Shown here in pieces: positions 1 through 9,930 of a DNA stretch of 17,205 bases. The stretch comes from Dentipellis sp. KUC8613 (taxonomy: Eukaryota > Basidiomycota > Agaricomycetes > Russulales > Hericiaceae), in NCBI GenBank assembly GCA_002286715.1, contig NSJX01000092.1:20496-37700 (forward strand). The letters run 5' to 3'. The translations under genes were made by a program, and so were the position numbers. Positions within the stretch are counted from its first letter, which is position 1. Each line of letters starts with the position of its first letter. The notes under the pieces are model-generated. The model did no database searches and was not told the origin of the DNA. It worked only from the letters and a program-made list of their open reading frames with translations.

Positions 1-230
1 AGGAATCTACAGTAGTATCTACTGGTAACTATGCACATCTACGGTAGACTGGGAGTCCTATAGGGCTATTAGTCATGATCTACTGACTGATTTCCAAGTT
101 CTACAGGTAGTAACCATAGCTCTACGGGTAGCAACCATAGCTCTACCATAGATGCCGGTAGATCGGGCCGTCTCTAGTAGATCGCCGATCTGCCGGAGCC
201 CGATGACGCGTTTTCCTGATGCGGCAGGAT
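1..230. repeat. CTAC/GTAG-rich dispersed repeat, left copy
   Basis: This stretch is dense in short motifs of the form CTAC-n-GTAG and CTACCATAG, for example CTACGGTAG near 41, CTACAGGTAG near 101, CTACGGGTAG near 122 and CTACCATAG near 143. From 118 to 221 it can be aligned by eye with the reverse complement of 16931-17035 at the other end of the window. Shared blocks include CTACCATAGATGCCGGTAGA and GATGACGCGTTTTCCTGATG. The TCTAC(G/A)GGTAGYAACCATAGC unit occurs twice in tandem here (about 100-140). It is probably a dispersed repeat or the end of a mobile element. No coding function is apparent. Confidence 0.7.
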
Positions 231-235
231 GATGC

Positions 236-400
236 GATGGTGTGACAGCGCGAAGAGAGGTACGATGGTTCGACAGTGCGGAGAGGGTGCAAAGACAGCG
301 CGACGGTGCTAGGGTGCACGGGCCAGACAAGGGTACAAGGGTGCAAGACCGGCGTGACAATGCGAGGGTATGCACATGCAGTCCACCTGCGGCCTCTCAC
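236..400. repeat. G-rich, T-poor degenerate repeat (short copy)
   Basis: The plus strand is built of loosely repeated words such as GCGACGGTGC, GAGGGTGCA and AAGGGTGCAAGA. The style resembles the long satellite at 15770-16440 on the same strand, and GGTGCAAGGGTGCACC-like words also occur at 15750-15770. It lies directly next to the CTAC/GTAG module, as the long satellite lies near the right-hand module. Similarity was judged by eye only. Confidence 0.45.
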
Positions 401-646
401 TGCATACACCCACACTGTCTACACGTTGTCTATGCACTGTTGGTAAGTTTCTTATCTCCCTATTTCTGTCTTCAAATGAACTGCCCCCAGGCTGTTGAGT
501 GTTTTATTGCAATGATATGCTGTCTTTTCGATCTCTCTGAGGCTTTCAGTGATATTCAACATGAATCTTTCAGATTACTCTTCACCATTGAGAAATCTGG
601 TCATCTTTTTCTTTCACTTGTGGCCTTGACAGTTGTAGTTAACTAG
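242..646 (+). other. Orphan open frame with a good intron signal; probably not a gene
   Basis: A 134-codon frame is open here. At 443-490 it holds a 48-nt stretch with textbook intron signals: GTAAGT at the 5' end, a pyrimidine-rich middle and CCCCCAG at the 3' end. The downstream part reads as a hydrophobic peptide without recognisable family, and the upstream part is made of the G-rich repeat. Skipping the intron is not needed to keep the frame open. It could be the remnant of a spliced transcript inside a repeat, or chance. Confidence 0.2.
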
Positions 647-865
647 TTCTCTTGTATCTTTGTGTAGTAATCAATGAAATGGAGTCCAATGCTCTCACTA
701 TTTGGATTTAAGCCTATAGGGAACCTTATATATCCCAGCTAAATGTCATGCATAGATCAAATAAAATTCAGCAAAATCCGGTAAAATTAAATGGAGTCAG
801 ACAAAAACATACCATAGACAATAAGATCAAATAAAATTGGGTAACATGCAGACAAACCAAATCAT
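647..865. repeat. AT-rich stretch with 15-bp direct repeats
   Basis: No gene is seen. AGATCAAATAAAATT occurs at 754-768 and again at 824-838, and AAATGGAGTC at about 677-686 and 789-798, so a unit of roughly 70-110 bp appears partly duplicated. Base composition differs sharply from the GC-rich genes to the right. Confidence 0.5.
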
Positions 866-1050
866 GTCAAAATAGTTGGAAGTGGCATGCAGCAGGTTCT
901 GATTTAGCCAGAGGTGATATTTTATCTCATTTCATTACTACTTGGGTTTATGATAAAATTAAGACTTCATTAGTATTTACCGAGATGAAATACCCCCCTG
1001 GCTGAATCAGATCCTGCCACACATGTGACGGCCCACTCCCAACTAGTGTC
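866..1050. repeat. Imperfect inverted repeat carrying two copies of a DUF6589-gene segment
   Basis: The plus strand at about 866-930 resembles the reverse complement of about 986-1050. Shared pieces are TTGG(G/A)AGTGG, GGCAGG(A/T)TCTGATT(C/T)AGCCAG and ATTT(C/T)ATCTC. Read on the plus strand, 843-960 gives an open stretch with SWKW, AAGSDLARGDILSHF and TTWVYDK. The minus-strand gene has the matching SWEW and VAGSDSARG at its broken end. The same coding segment is therefore present twice, head to head, around a spacer of about 55 bp. This suggests an inverted duplication or rearrangement breakpoint. Confidence 0.6.
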
Positions 1051-2764
1051 AAAGCGTAGCTGGTCCTCATAAACCTCCCGCCAGATTTCGATGTTGCCAT
1101 CAATTGTGTTCTCTGCAGTTGTTGATGTGCGAAGAGGATACTGCTGTGTTTTATAATGTGAAGGAGGTGGGCGGTGGGCAGCATGCTGGAGAAATGGAGA
1201 AGGCTGGTAGTTTTTGGCCAATAATTGGAAGTCAGAGGAATACTTAAAGAGAACCTCAACTATGTGGAGTACCTGATGTTGATGAATGCGAGCCATGGTA
1301 GCCTCCGATGGCCGTATATCTTGATGAAAAGTGATCTCCTCCAGATGGTTACGGCGGTCAATGATGGGCTGGAGTAAGCAAGCAGCGTCACTAGCATTTC
1401 GGAGACCATAGAGCACCATGCTGGTACCAACACAGACTCGAGCAGGTGCATCCACTGTTTGTTCAACAAAGATTGATGATGATGTCTGTGTATTGTCATA
1501 AGAATGTCCTAGATGCTCCTCCCTTGCTGCTGTGCGTGCCTTCTCCATGCAGCGTTCAGAAACTGCAATCCGTGCATCTGTTAAACTTGAAAAGCTAATC
1601 GAGAGACCAATCTGGGAGCACATGCCAATGCACTGCCGAGGAGCACCCGCAGCCCACAAGGTCAGGCCAAATGGAATTGCAAAAAGCTGTGCGTTCTGTG
1701 ACCGATGCTTCGCAATCTGGCACATGATAACTGGTGCAATCTAATACATTGTTGAGATATTGGAATAGTACTGTATCAGGAGACTTACTGTATCAGGCCT
1801 CTTCTTCTTATTCTCCTGTACAGCACGATCTGTTTGAAGGGCATGGACAATGAGGCAGAACGTCGTCAGCGAGGCCTCGTCGATAGCAGGTTGGATGGTC
1901 GAGTCCAGCGTGAATTCCAAAAGCTCCTCGGGATTGGTGTCCTTTATGTTCTTCTGAAGCTTGTGCGTGAGTGCATCCATCTCTTTTGTGATGATACCCT
2001 CGACGGCCTCGACAGACTTCGACTCGATCCATTCCTCGATCTGCCTGCGTCCCGAGCCATCCTTCCACCATAAATCCAGAATCTCGGAGAGACGATTGGT
2101 TCGGTAGAAGCCTGCAGCACGCGACTGGACCGCGTTGCTGGAATTGGGGTCAAAGAGGTGTGTGAGGAAAGCACGAGAGCCGCCGCGATGTTCGAATAGC
2201 GACAGCGCTTCGAGACACCGGTCATCCATTGATTTTGCGACGGGCCTGTTGAGACCTATGGAAAGGAGCTAAAAGTGGGGAACGGGGGTCTATCGAAGAG
2301 GACGGTGGAGTTGGAGGGACCCATGCTGGACTCGGAGTGAATGGGGTGCCCAACGCTCGGAATGGCTCTCCAAGCGGGACATGCGGCGAGTTATCGACCA
2401 CAACATGTTGATGGTCTACTTCTGCACCCTCAGTATACGCCGTTGTAGAGTGACGGCGTGGTGTGGAGGTGTTGCGAACCGCTGACTCGGAGTGAGATGA
2501 ACGTCGAGCGCGAAACTGCGATGTTGGAATAGGACTGAATGGTGTACTTGCGGGCACAAATGGGCGTGAATGTGGAAGGGTAGCATTCTCGAGCTGTTCT
2601 CGCGTGATCTGGGACGCGCTCGTGCTCTCTTGCATAGAGAAAGCCTGCGGACTCGAAGAGATATCCGCTCGCCGTAGTCGTAGTGGGGGAGCCCTCTCAA
2701 CTGGCCTAAAACTTTCATCTGCCGGGGTAAGGAAGTTCGGAAGGCGTCCAGATGGCGCGGACAT
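970..2764 (-). pseudogene. DUF6589-type protein, truncated and frame-broken
   Basis: The encoded protein belongs, by recall of the family pattern, to the DUF6589 proteins of mushroom-forming fungi (function unknown, many copies per genome, often decayed). Three blocks are seen. The first is a Ser/Pro/Arg-rich N-terminus from ATG 2764 to about 2235. The second, 2229-1789, contains FLTHLFD, ILDLWWKD and KEMDAL. The third, 1740-981, contains LTLWAAGAPRQ, YDNTQTSSSIFVEQ and ENTIDGNIEIWREVYEDQ. An intron at 1741-1788 (GTAAGT...TATTAG, CTCAAC branch site) joins blocks two and three in frame. Blocks one and two are in different frames around 2222-2235, needing either a single-base shift or a weak intron of about 47 nt. 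After GVFHLG the frame stops at 970, or meets a GTAAAT donor with no recognisable next exon, so the C-terminal half is missing. It is best read as a decaying copy; the family call is fairly sure, the function unknown. Confidence 0.7.
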
Positions 2765-3060
2765 GGTTCAATAAGATGTTTTCCACCCTGCGCGTGAAGG
2801 GGCAGGCTACAGAGTGGAACGAAAAGAACGACACGGTGACGAAGACGCCGCGCTCGGTATAATATTGTCCAACGAGTCACGAGATGATCACGCTCTTTCC
2901 CGATTTGGGACAGCTGGCGCGTCCCCCTTACGCCACTCCGAGTTCTACCAGACTACTTACAAGCAGACTCGTAACTGATCATTAATATTCTAGTGTACGC
3001 TACTCTTTCGAGCGACGTTCTGCGTCACCTTGACCTCTTGATCTACACCATTCCTTCCCA
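2765..3060. promoter_or_regulatory. Divergent intergenic region, DUF6589 remnant / TXNL1
   Basis: This 296-bp gap separates two divergent starts and should hold the promoter of the thioredoxin-like gene. The last 60 bases before ATG 3061 are pyrimidine-rich (CTCTTT, CCTTGACCTCTT, CCATTCCTTCCC), as is common just upstream of fungal starts. No clear TATA box or named factor site was recognised. Confidence 0.4.
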
Positions 3061-4313
3061 ATGGTACCTATCAAAGAAATACAGTCAAAGACTGAGTTTG
3101 ACGCGCTTCTTGAAACAAAGAAGGATTCGTTGATTGTTGTCGATTTCCATGCGACCTGGTGTGGTATGTGTATTCCTCTGCATCTTTGCCAGCTCTCTAC
3201 TGGCTGTCCATCGCTCATTTCTGACCCTCATCAGGTCCCTGTCATGCCATTGCGCCTGTGTTTGCCAGTCTCAGCCAAGCTTTTCCCAATGCATCCTTCG
3301 TAAGGGTCGACGTGGACGCGGTGCCTCAAGTCGCGCAAACGTATGCCGTCAGCGCCATGCCCATCTTCTTGTGCATCCGGAACAATCAAGTAGTCGGACA
3401 GGTAATGCAACTGTACATCAGTGCAGTTGAACCTGTTAACAGTTGATAATGTGTGCAGTTGAAGGGTGCCGATCCGAAAGGGCTGGAAACGTTGATTCGG
3501 ACGCACAACCAGGGTACCGCCGGCTCCGCGCCCTCGGGGTCTGGTTCTGGGTCTACATCAGCCGATCCTGGTTCCGACGTATGTCTTGCTTTCGTTCTGA
3601 AGTATTGAATGCCTGTGCCTGACGAATAATCTCCAGCCATCCTTGCTCGAGCATCTGGACTCGCCTCAGCTGAATTGCCTCAATGAATCGGTGCAGCATA
3701 CGTTGAAGAGCATCATCGGCTATAGGACGAGGAACGCGAACTCGTCTACATACCTCCTCAGTGATGCGGATGAACAGCTTCTCCTGAATATACCGGTGCG
3801 CGAGCGTGTTTATTCTCGAGCACACGCCTCGTACACTAACCGGCGCTATAGTTCAATACGACAGTGCGGATCCGCTCCCTCCTCCTTCGCTCTTCAAACC
3901 TCGAGCAAGCCCCGAAGACGATCAAGATCTTTGCGAACAAGCTTTCCTTGGGCTTCGAAGACGTCGAGGACGCCCAGGAGCCGAATGCCACCCAGGTCTT
4001 AGACCTAAATGAAGAGCAGGCCAAGGGCGAAAAGCCGATCCCTTTGCGGTTTGTGAGGTTCCAGAGCGTGAATAGCATCCATGTGAGACGTTTGGCTATA
4101 AACCCTGTATATTGACTGATGATGGTGTGCACCGTAGATATTCGTTGCGTCGAACCAAGGCGGCGCAGACGAGACCCGTATAGACGCCATCGACGTTTTT
4201 GGATTTACTGTCGAGTACGTTGTTGTATCTGCCGTTTATGGTCGGTCAAAAACTCAATAACGTCTAGGACGACGCGGGATCTCAGTGGTCTTAAGCAGCA
4301 ACATGACCACTGA
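3061..4313 (+). CDS. txl1: Thioredoxin-like protein with C-terminal PITH domain (TXNL1/Txl1 family)
   Basis: The family consists of cytosolic/nuclear oxidoreductases whose PITH domain binds the 26S proteasome. Seven exons: 3061-3163, 3235-3401, 3459-3578, 3637-3795, 3852-4082, 4138-4214 and 4268-4313, with introns of 53-71 nt, total 903 nt, 300 residues (human TXNL1 is 289). Residues 1-105 are a thioredoxin fold: VVDFHATW leads into the redox motif C34-G-P-C37, which intron 1 splits between WCG and PC, and YAVSAMPIF supplies the cis-proline. A Ser/Gly-rich linker (about 108-130) precedes the PITH domain (about 131-290) with LLLNIPFNTTVRIRSLLL, PKTIKIFANK and FVRFQSVNSIHVF-type strands. The ATG was chosen because it starts the thioredoxin domain without extension. 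Splice joins keep motifs continuous throughout. HOOK follows in the same orientation 341 bp downstream; nothing suggests a shared function. Confidence 0.93.
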
Positions 4314-4654
4314 TCCACCGACGCTGCATGTAGCCTAGCTGTGATGGCGCGCACGGACATGTATTAGAAGTAAAACAATTCAAATGTACCATGAGATGCA
4401 ATATGTGTAGACGAAGCCTGGCAATTCGATGATAACTGCGCCTCCTGCAGTACTAGTGGACGTGTCTGAACGCCACTTGATTGAACTTGATCGGCTCGTC
4501 GCCGCGCGCCCAACTGCAGGCTGTACTGTAGATGAGCTACAAGCCATCTCACCAGTCCTCTCAGTCTATTGGCCGCTCGTCTCCGTCTTACGCTCTCTGA
4601 CCCCAGTAAAACACACACCTCAAGAACCCCGTGCGCTTTCGCTGTGCTGTGAAC
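4314..4654. promoter_or_regulatory. Intergenic region, TXNL1 3' end / HOOK promoter
   Basis: The 341-bp gap should contain the 3' UTR of the thioredoxin-like gene and the HOOK promoter. Short AT-rich words (AAGTAAAACAATTCAAAT, 4369-4386) could serve 3'-end formation. No coding sequence, RNA gene or strong repeat was seen; no factor site was recognised. Confidence 0.35.
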
Positions 4655-7600
4655 ATGGGTGACTTGCAACGGAAAGAGCTCGATGCTTTCTTCTCATTCT
4701 TCGCCACCTTCGACCTGACGCGCCCTGTCACGACCGTATCCGACCTCGGCGATGGAGCAGCCCTCTTCGAGATCCTGGCCACCATGTACGTTAGCCCCAC
4801 TGTATTGCAAAGCTCTGAAGCTGAGTCATAGCTATCCAGCGATGCGGACTACTTTCGCCAGCCCACCCGCCCCTCACCTCAGCTCTCGGACAACTGGGTC
4901 CTCCGCTTTAGCGCGCTCAAGCGCGTATACAGGCTGATGACACAATACTTCTCCGAGGTCCTCCACCAGCCGACGACTGCGCTCGATGTGCCAGACCTGC
5001 AGGCTGTCGCGAAGGACCACAATGTTGCTTCCACGCTGCTCATGTGCCGCCTGACCATCGCGATCGCGGTACAGTGCGAGAAAAACAAGGAGTTCATTGA
5101 GAAGATTCAGGGGCTGAGCGAGACGGACCAACATTACCTCATGAAGGCCATTGAGCAGGTGAGTAGGGTGGTACGGAGGGTCTGCGCGTGTGCTTATGTT
5201 TGCAGGTTATGGCTAAGGTGAAGACGGCGGCTGCGGTCAACGCGATCGGGGAATCCGGCAATACCGAGTGCGTATTGTGTTCTGGGGAGCGAATGGCTGT
5301 CTCGTGCTCACTGTTTATTACTAGGGACGACCATTACTACCAGATTCAGTCAGAACGCAGTCGCGTGTTTGCTCAGAAGGAAACTCTCGAGAAAGTGTAT
5401 CAATCACTCCTCGACGAACACCGTACACTGCAGACAAACTACGACGATGCCGTTTCAGAGAAGGACGAGGCTCTCGCGCGGGCACGAGAAATCCAACGGG
5501 AGGTGGAGACGCGGAGAAATGACAAAGCGGATGTCATGATGCGCGCTGAGATTGACCGGCTGCGCAGTGAACTGTACGTCTGCATCTTCCCTGCTTACAG
5601 ACCTCAGACACTGATCACTATTGCCGCTCTAGACAGAAGAGCGAGGACAACCTTGCGGTAGCGGAGTCTGAGCTCGATAAGCACACGAACCTGGTGACAG
5701 ACCTCACCCGCAAGGTCGATGACCTTCAGTCAAGAGCGGACGAGGCTGTCAGGTTGAAGGACCAGCTGGACGAGTGAGTTCATCCAGAATAGGCCACGAA
5801 CAACTCAGACGAGCTGACTGCCTGCCTATAGGTACCGCCATGCAGCGGATCGTCTCGCCAAGACAGAGAATGTCATGGAAAAATACAAGAAGAAACTGCA
5901 AGAGGGCGCAGACCTCCGGCAGCACGTGAAGGTACACACATGTTCCTATCCTGACACAACCCTAGACATGCTCATATTCATCTATGCATACCGCTTAGTC
6001 GCTAGAAAAGCAAAACGCAGACCTCGTAGACAAGAACGCATCCCTCGAGGAGGAGTATCGCAAGGTCGCCGCCTTCAAGCCGCTCATGGAGTCCTACAAG
6101 ATCCAGATCGCCGACCTCGAGGGCAAGTCCGCGACGCGCAGCAAAGAGATGGACACCCTGCGCTTCGAGCTCGAGCAGGTCCGCACAAAACTGCGCATCA
6201 CGGAGGAAGAGCGTGCCAAGGACTCCGAGACGCTCGACCTGTACCAAGAGCGCGTCCGCGAGCTCGAGCTCATGTCGAATCGCCCCACCCCGTCGGCGAA
6301 GGCCGCGCGTGCGTCCGAGCCCACGGGCAACATGGAGGACATGACGGAGGAGGAACTCCTGGGCAAGAAGGAGGCGGAGGAGCTGGACGAGGAGGGTGAT
6401 CTCGACCAGGGCCTCGGAGGCGAGCTCGACGATGCGCTCACGGGCACGACGATGACAGATCTCAAACTGCAGGTGCGCAAGCTGAAGCGCGAGCTCGAGG
6501 CGGTGCGGACGAACCAGGCGGACTTGAGTCGCGTGCTCGTGCTCGAGAATCTGCTTGACGATGCGAACCGCATGAAGGCGCGGTACGAGGCGGACTACCT
6601 CTCAGCGCATCGCGAGAAGCTCGTGCTGCAGAACGATCTGGAGGAGATCCGCAGTGGGAAGAGCTTAGGCGATGGGTGAGTGTTTCGCTCTCAGGTCATT
6701 GAAGGAAGGCTGATCGGGTGTAGTGCGGAGGCTGCTATTGCTCTCCGGCAGCGGCTAAACGAGACGGTCGAGCAACTCGACACATTGCGACGGGAGCATG
6801 CCGAACTTGAAGTCCGATACAACAGCCAAGCTAAGGAGTTGACAATCGCCAAATCAGACTGTAGGTACCCTCTAATTACATTCTGAGGCCAAACTTAAGC
6901 GCACTTGAACGCGGCACAGTAAACTTGGTGAATAAAGACCAGCTCGAGATCCTCGCTTCGCTGCGGGAATCCGTCAACGAGGATAAGTCTGGGCTGGAGG
7001 CAGAAGCTCAGCGACTTACAGACCAGATCAAAGAGCTCAATGACAAGAACAAGATGCAGCTCGAGCAGATCAACGGCCTTTTGTTTGAGAAGGTCAACCT
7101 GCAGAGCGAGGGCATTGGCCAGAGAGAGAAGATGCTGCAACGCGAACGCGACATCGGGTAGGCCATCACGTTTCGTGTACCTGAGTTGATATTCACTGGC
7201 TCGCAGCGACCTGCGTGTCTCGATATCGGGCAAGGATATGCCCGAGGATGTCAAGCAGAGGGTACTGCAGCTGCACGAAGACAATGTGATCGTGAAGGAG
7301 CAGCTCAAGACTACGCAAGAGAAGCTTTTGAAAGCACGCGCTGTAAGCTTTCCTCCCTACTCAACTCGTGCAGCACTCTGACAAACGATCGTAGTTCATC
7401 AAGTCGCAAGACAAGCTATTCAAGGAGGAGCAGGCGAAATTGGGCTTGACGGCATCAGTCAGTCCCCCCTGCGGCGCTCTATATTCAGATTATTCACCAA
7501 CGCGCGCCAGCAGGGCACCTATGACGAAGCCGAGGGCAGCACTCGCAAGATCCAGGATGAGGAGATCGCTCGCCTCAAGGTGAGCGGCAACTATCTCGTT

Positions 7601-7890
7601 CTGAGTTTTGGATAGTGGCTGACTTGACTCGCAGCGACTGTTGATAGAGGCACACCAACGATATCGCAAAGAGCAGGAGCTCATGCTCAGTGCTATTCAC
7701 ACCATGGGCATGGGCAATGTGCGAGATCAGCTCGGCCATGCGCAGCAGCAGGGCAGGGCACAACCCACGAGCTGGCTAGGTCAGCAACGGAAAACTGTGA
7801 GTTTACGGTCTCCATACTGGCACACTCGCCGTTTGATTGCATTCAATTTCACATATTGCATCGTAGCTGGGGCCTACACTACGCCGATGA
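4655..7890 (+). CDS. hok1: Hook-family protein (dynein adaptor for early endosomes)
   Basis: Hook proteins link early endosomes, through the FTS-Hook-FHIP complex, to dynein-dynactin on microtubules. Fourteen exons: 4655-4785, 4840-5158, 5206-5267, 5325-5573, 5633-5773, 5832-5931, 5999-6675, 6724-6860, 6920-7157, 7207-7342, 7395-7457, 7511-7579, 7635-7796 and 7867-7890, total 2508 nt, 835 residues (animal Hooks are about 720). Residues about 1-150 form the N-terminal Hook (calponin-like) domain: FFATFDLTRPVTTVSDLGDG near the start, then DNWVLRFSALKRVYRLM and a CEKNKEFIEKIQGL helix. The rest is mostly heptad-rich coiled coil (LEKVYQSLLDE, ENVMEKYKKKLQE, LVLENLLDDANRMKARYEAD). Exon 7 includes an acidic, low-complexity break (MTEEELLGKKEAEELDEE). 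The C-terminus, LIEAHQRYRKEQELML followed by SWLGQQRK, matches the cargo/FTS-binding end of fungal Hooks. The last exon is only 24 nt. Family assignment is secure; 'hok1' is used by analogy with Ustilago. Confidence 0.92.
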
Positions 7891-8151
7891 TGTCGCATGC
7901 CTGGACACGATGCCCGCCCACCGTTACTTTCGTGCTGATGACCGACCGTGATACCTACAGCCGCCGCATACACCTCACTCCGTTTGCCAGTAATTTGCAC
8001 CTGGATGTAGTAGTGTTCATTTGATTAGAGACAAGGACGGGATCAATGCAATGCCCTCGCATGCACATGGAGGCGAGAGTGAGTGCTTCAAGATGATAAA
8101 GACCGCGGTATTATTGCGTAGTGGGATGCGACATATTCGTGGTGCTGGTAA
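7891..8151. other. Convergent intergenic region, HOOK / PNKP
   Basis: The 261-bp stretch between the two stop codons must hold both 3' UTRs, which may overlap. No gene, hairpin terminator-like element or repeat was seen. Confidence 0.4.
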
Positions 8152-9806
8152 CTACTTGCCGTCTATTTGCAGCCACATGCTCCAGTATCTTCTCTCTTCC
8201 TCGGAGCCTTCAAATACCCACGGCACGTGCTGTATGCTGGCAAAACCTTCGTCTATCTTAGGCTCTTCGTAATTTTGCGAGTAACCTGTAAAAGCCATGT
8301 ATGGGACAAAGTCTCGCTCTGGCTGTAGGGAAAAGCGGTGAGAGCCGGTACATCCAACGATCCTTACGACCCACCTCGCGCTTGGCAGCGGAAGGCGGGA
8401 GGTTGTATGCGCGATACAAATTGTTATGCCATGCAAGCTCTGCAGAGCCCTCAAAGAGCAAACATCTGTTGCTTGTCAGATGAAATCGCGTGGGGCGATA
8501 GAGCGTGGACCCTACCTGACGGGAGTCTTTGTTTTCTTCGCCAGATCTAGGTAATACTTCCGCGTCTGCTGGTCACGATTTGTATTATCTGAAAAAAGTG
8601 AGCGAGACGTCTGCACGCATTGCAAAACCAGTATCACCAATAACACAGCTCTTTCCCTGAGCAAGAGCCTCTTCTGCTGTTTGAATGCACTTTGATCTGC
8701 TCTTCAACGTGTCCTGATTGATGTGTACATAGCCCGCGGGGGCAAAGTGCTTTCGGTAGAAGGTAGTTTTGCCGAGACAGGGAAGCCCGACGAAGAGTAT
8801 GACCTGACGATTTGAGGACGAGACTAAGTCTGCAGCGGAGAGCGGAGGATGCACGCCTGGAGGGCAGGTAAGCTGGATCAAAGGCGAGTGTGCCTGCAGC
8901 TCACTTGGTTTGAGCGAGGACACGTGAAAGCCCGGCAGTTCGTACGAGGCGGCGGGGAGGTTCAGGAAGTATTCCTGGATCGTTTTCAGAACAGGGGAAC
9001 GCGTCCGAAACGAATCAGATTACCTCGGGTGTATAAAAATTGATTCCAACGTTGAGGGCAAATTTGCGATCGGTAGAGGCAAAGTCGTTTGTACTCGTAC
9101 GCCCGGCAGCGTCGCCGACATAGAAAGAGACCTGGTGGTCTGCACGAGCTGGATGGGAGATCGTCGACGGAAAGCATGGAGCACAAACCTATTGGGACGC
9201 GCTCTTGAGCAAAAATAGCTTGGAGCTCGCGCCACATGCCAGGCATGGGCTTGCGGTGGCCATCTTTGGCGGTGGCCGCAAAGAGATGGAATGGGACGTC
9301 GGGAAGCTGCATACAGCTGTAGACATGCGAGCACGGCACAGCGGACTGCACGTACGGCATTCGCAATAAGCGCCATCTTCTTCTTCCAGCTGTCGAGCTG
9401 AGCAGACCTGATGCCCTGATTGGATATGATCACGACGGCGTAGCTGGGAGGGGTAAGTGCCCGAGTCTGCGGAAGGACGCGGTGCTCACCCAGACTCGTG
9501 CACTTGCTTGAGCTTCTCGGGTACCGAGTCCCGCCACCATGCCCAGACGAAGGGAGAGGCCTTGGGGCGCTTCTTGACGCCAATTGTGGACTTGATGAGG
9601 GTGCCATCGAGGTCGAAGACGGCGACCTTGGCGGACGGGGCAGGCGCGAGATGGATAGCGTGGAGACAGGCACGTTTGGGACCACGGGCGGGGGCCCAGC
9701 GGAAGGAGGGGTCGGGATGGGCGGGTGCAAAGATGTCGAAGAGACGCTTGGGAGGGGGGGCGGGGTTGTCTGTGTCTGTGTCGCGGGGGCGCTTTGTGGT
9801 GGGCAT
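8152..9806 (-). CDS. pnk1: Bifunctional polynucleotide 5'-kinase / 3'-phosphatase (PNKP family)
   Basis: The enzyme restores ligatable DNA ends by removing 3'-phosphates and phosphorylating 5'-hydroxyls, in nuclear single- and double-strand break repair. Eight exons on the minus strand: 9806-9490, 9443-9356, 9306-9189, 9148-9024, 8974-8638, 8588-8516, 8465-8375 and 8322-8152, introns 40-52 nt, total 1320 nt, 439 residues. A basic N-terminus (PTTKRPRD) could be a nuclear signal. The HAD-type phosphatase domain has the nucleophile motif DLDGT at residues 65-69, VVIISNQ, and SFYVGDAAGR. The C-terminal kinase domain has the P-loop GLPCLGKT at about 279-286, VIDNTN after splicing of exons 5 and 6, and ends with WVFEGSEEE and WSMWLQIDGK, as in known PNKPs. 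There is no FHA domain, as in S. pombe Pnk1 (about 408 residues) and unlike human PNKP. It is divergent from the glycosyltransferase with 124 bp between starts. Confidence 0.94.
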
Positions 9807-9930
9807 TGGTAGGGGATAATTGTATTATTATATTATCTAAGCGGGTGGAGGCTATCGATATTGAGGATATGATGGCGATGGGCGACCAATAAGTATTGGG
9901 CGGCGTTGCAGGTCTCCGCCAAGGCAACTT
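9807..9930. promoter_or_regulatory. Compact bidirectional promoter, PNKP / glycosyltransferase
   Basis: Only 124 bp separate the two start codons, so both promoters and 5' UTRs must fit here. An AT-rich core at about 9817-9838 (ATAATTGTATTATTATATTA) stands out against GC-rich flanks and could serve as a nucleosome-poor or TATA-like centre. Specific factor sites were not recognised. Confidence 0.5.

Noticed and set aside
454..646. Coding match to the C-terminal half of the DUF6589 protein (FCLQMN resembling FHLQMN)
   Set aside because: Only a few residues match, the strand is wrong, and the following text does not fit the family.
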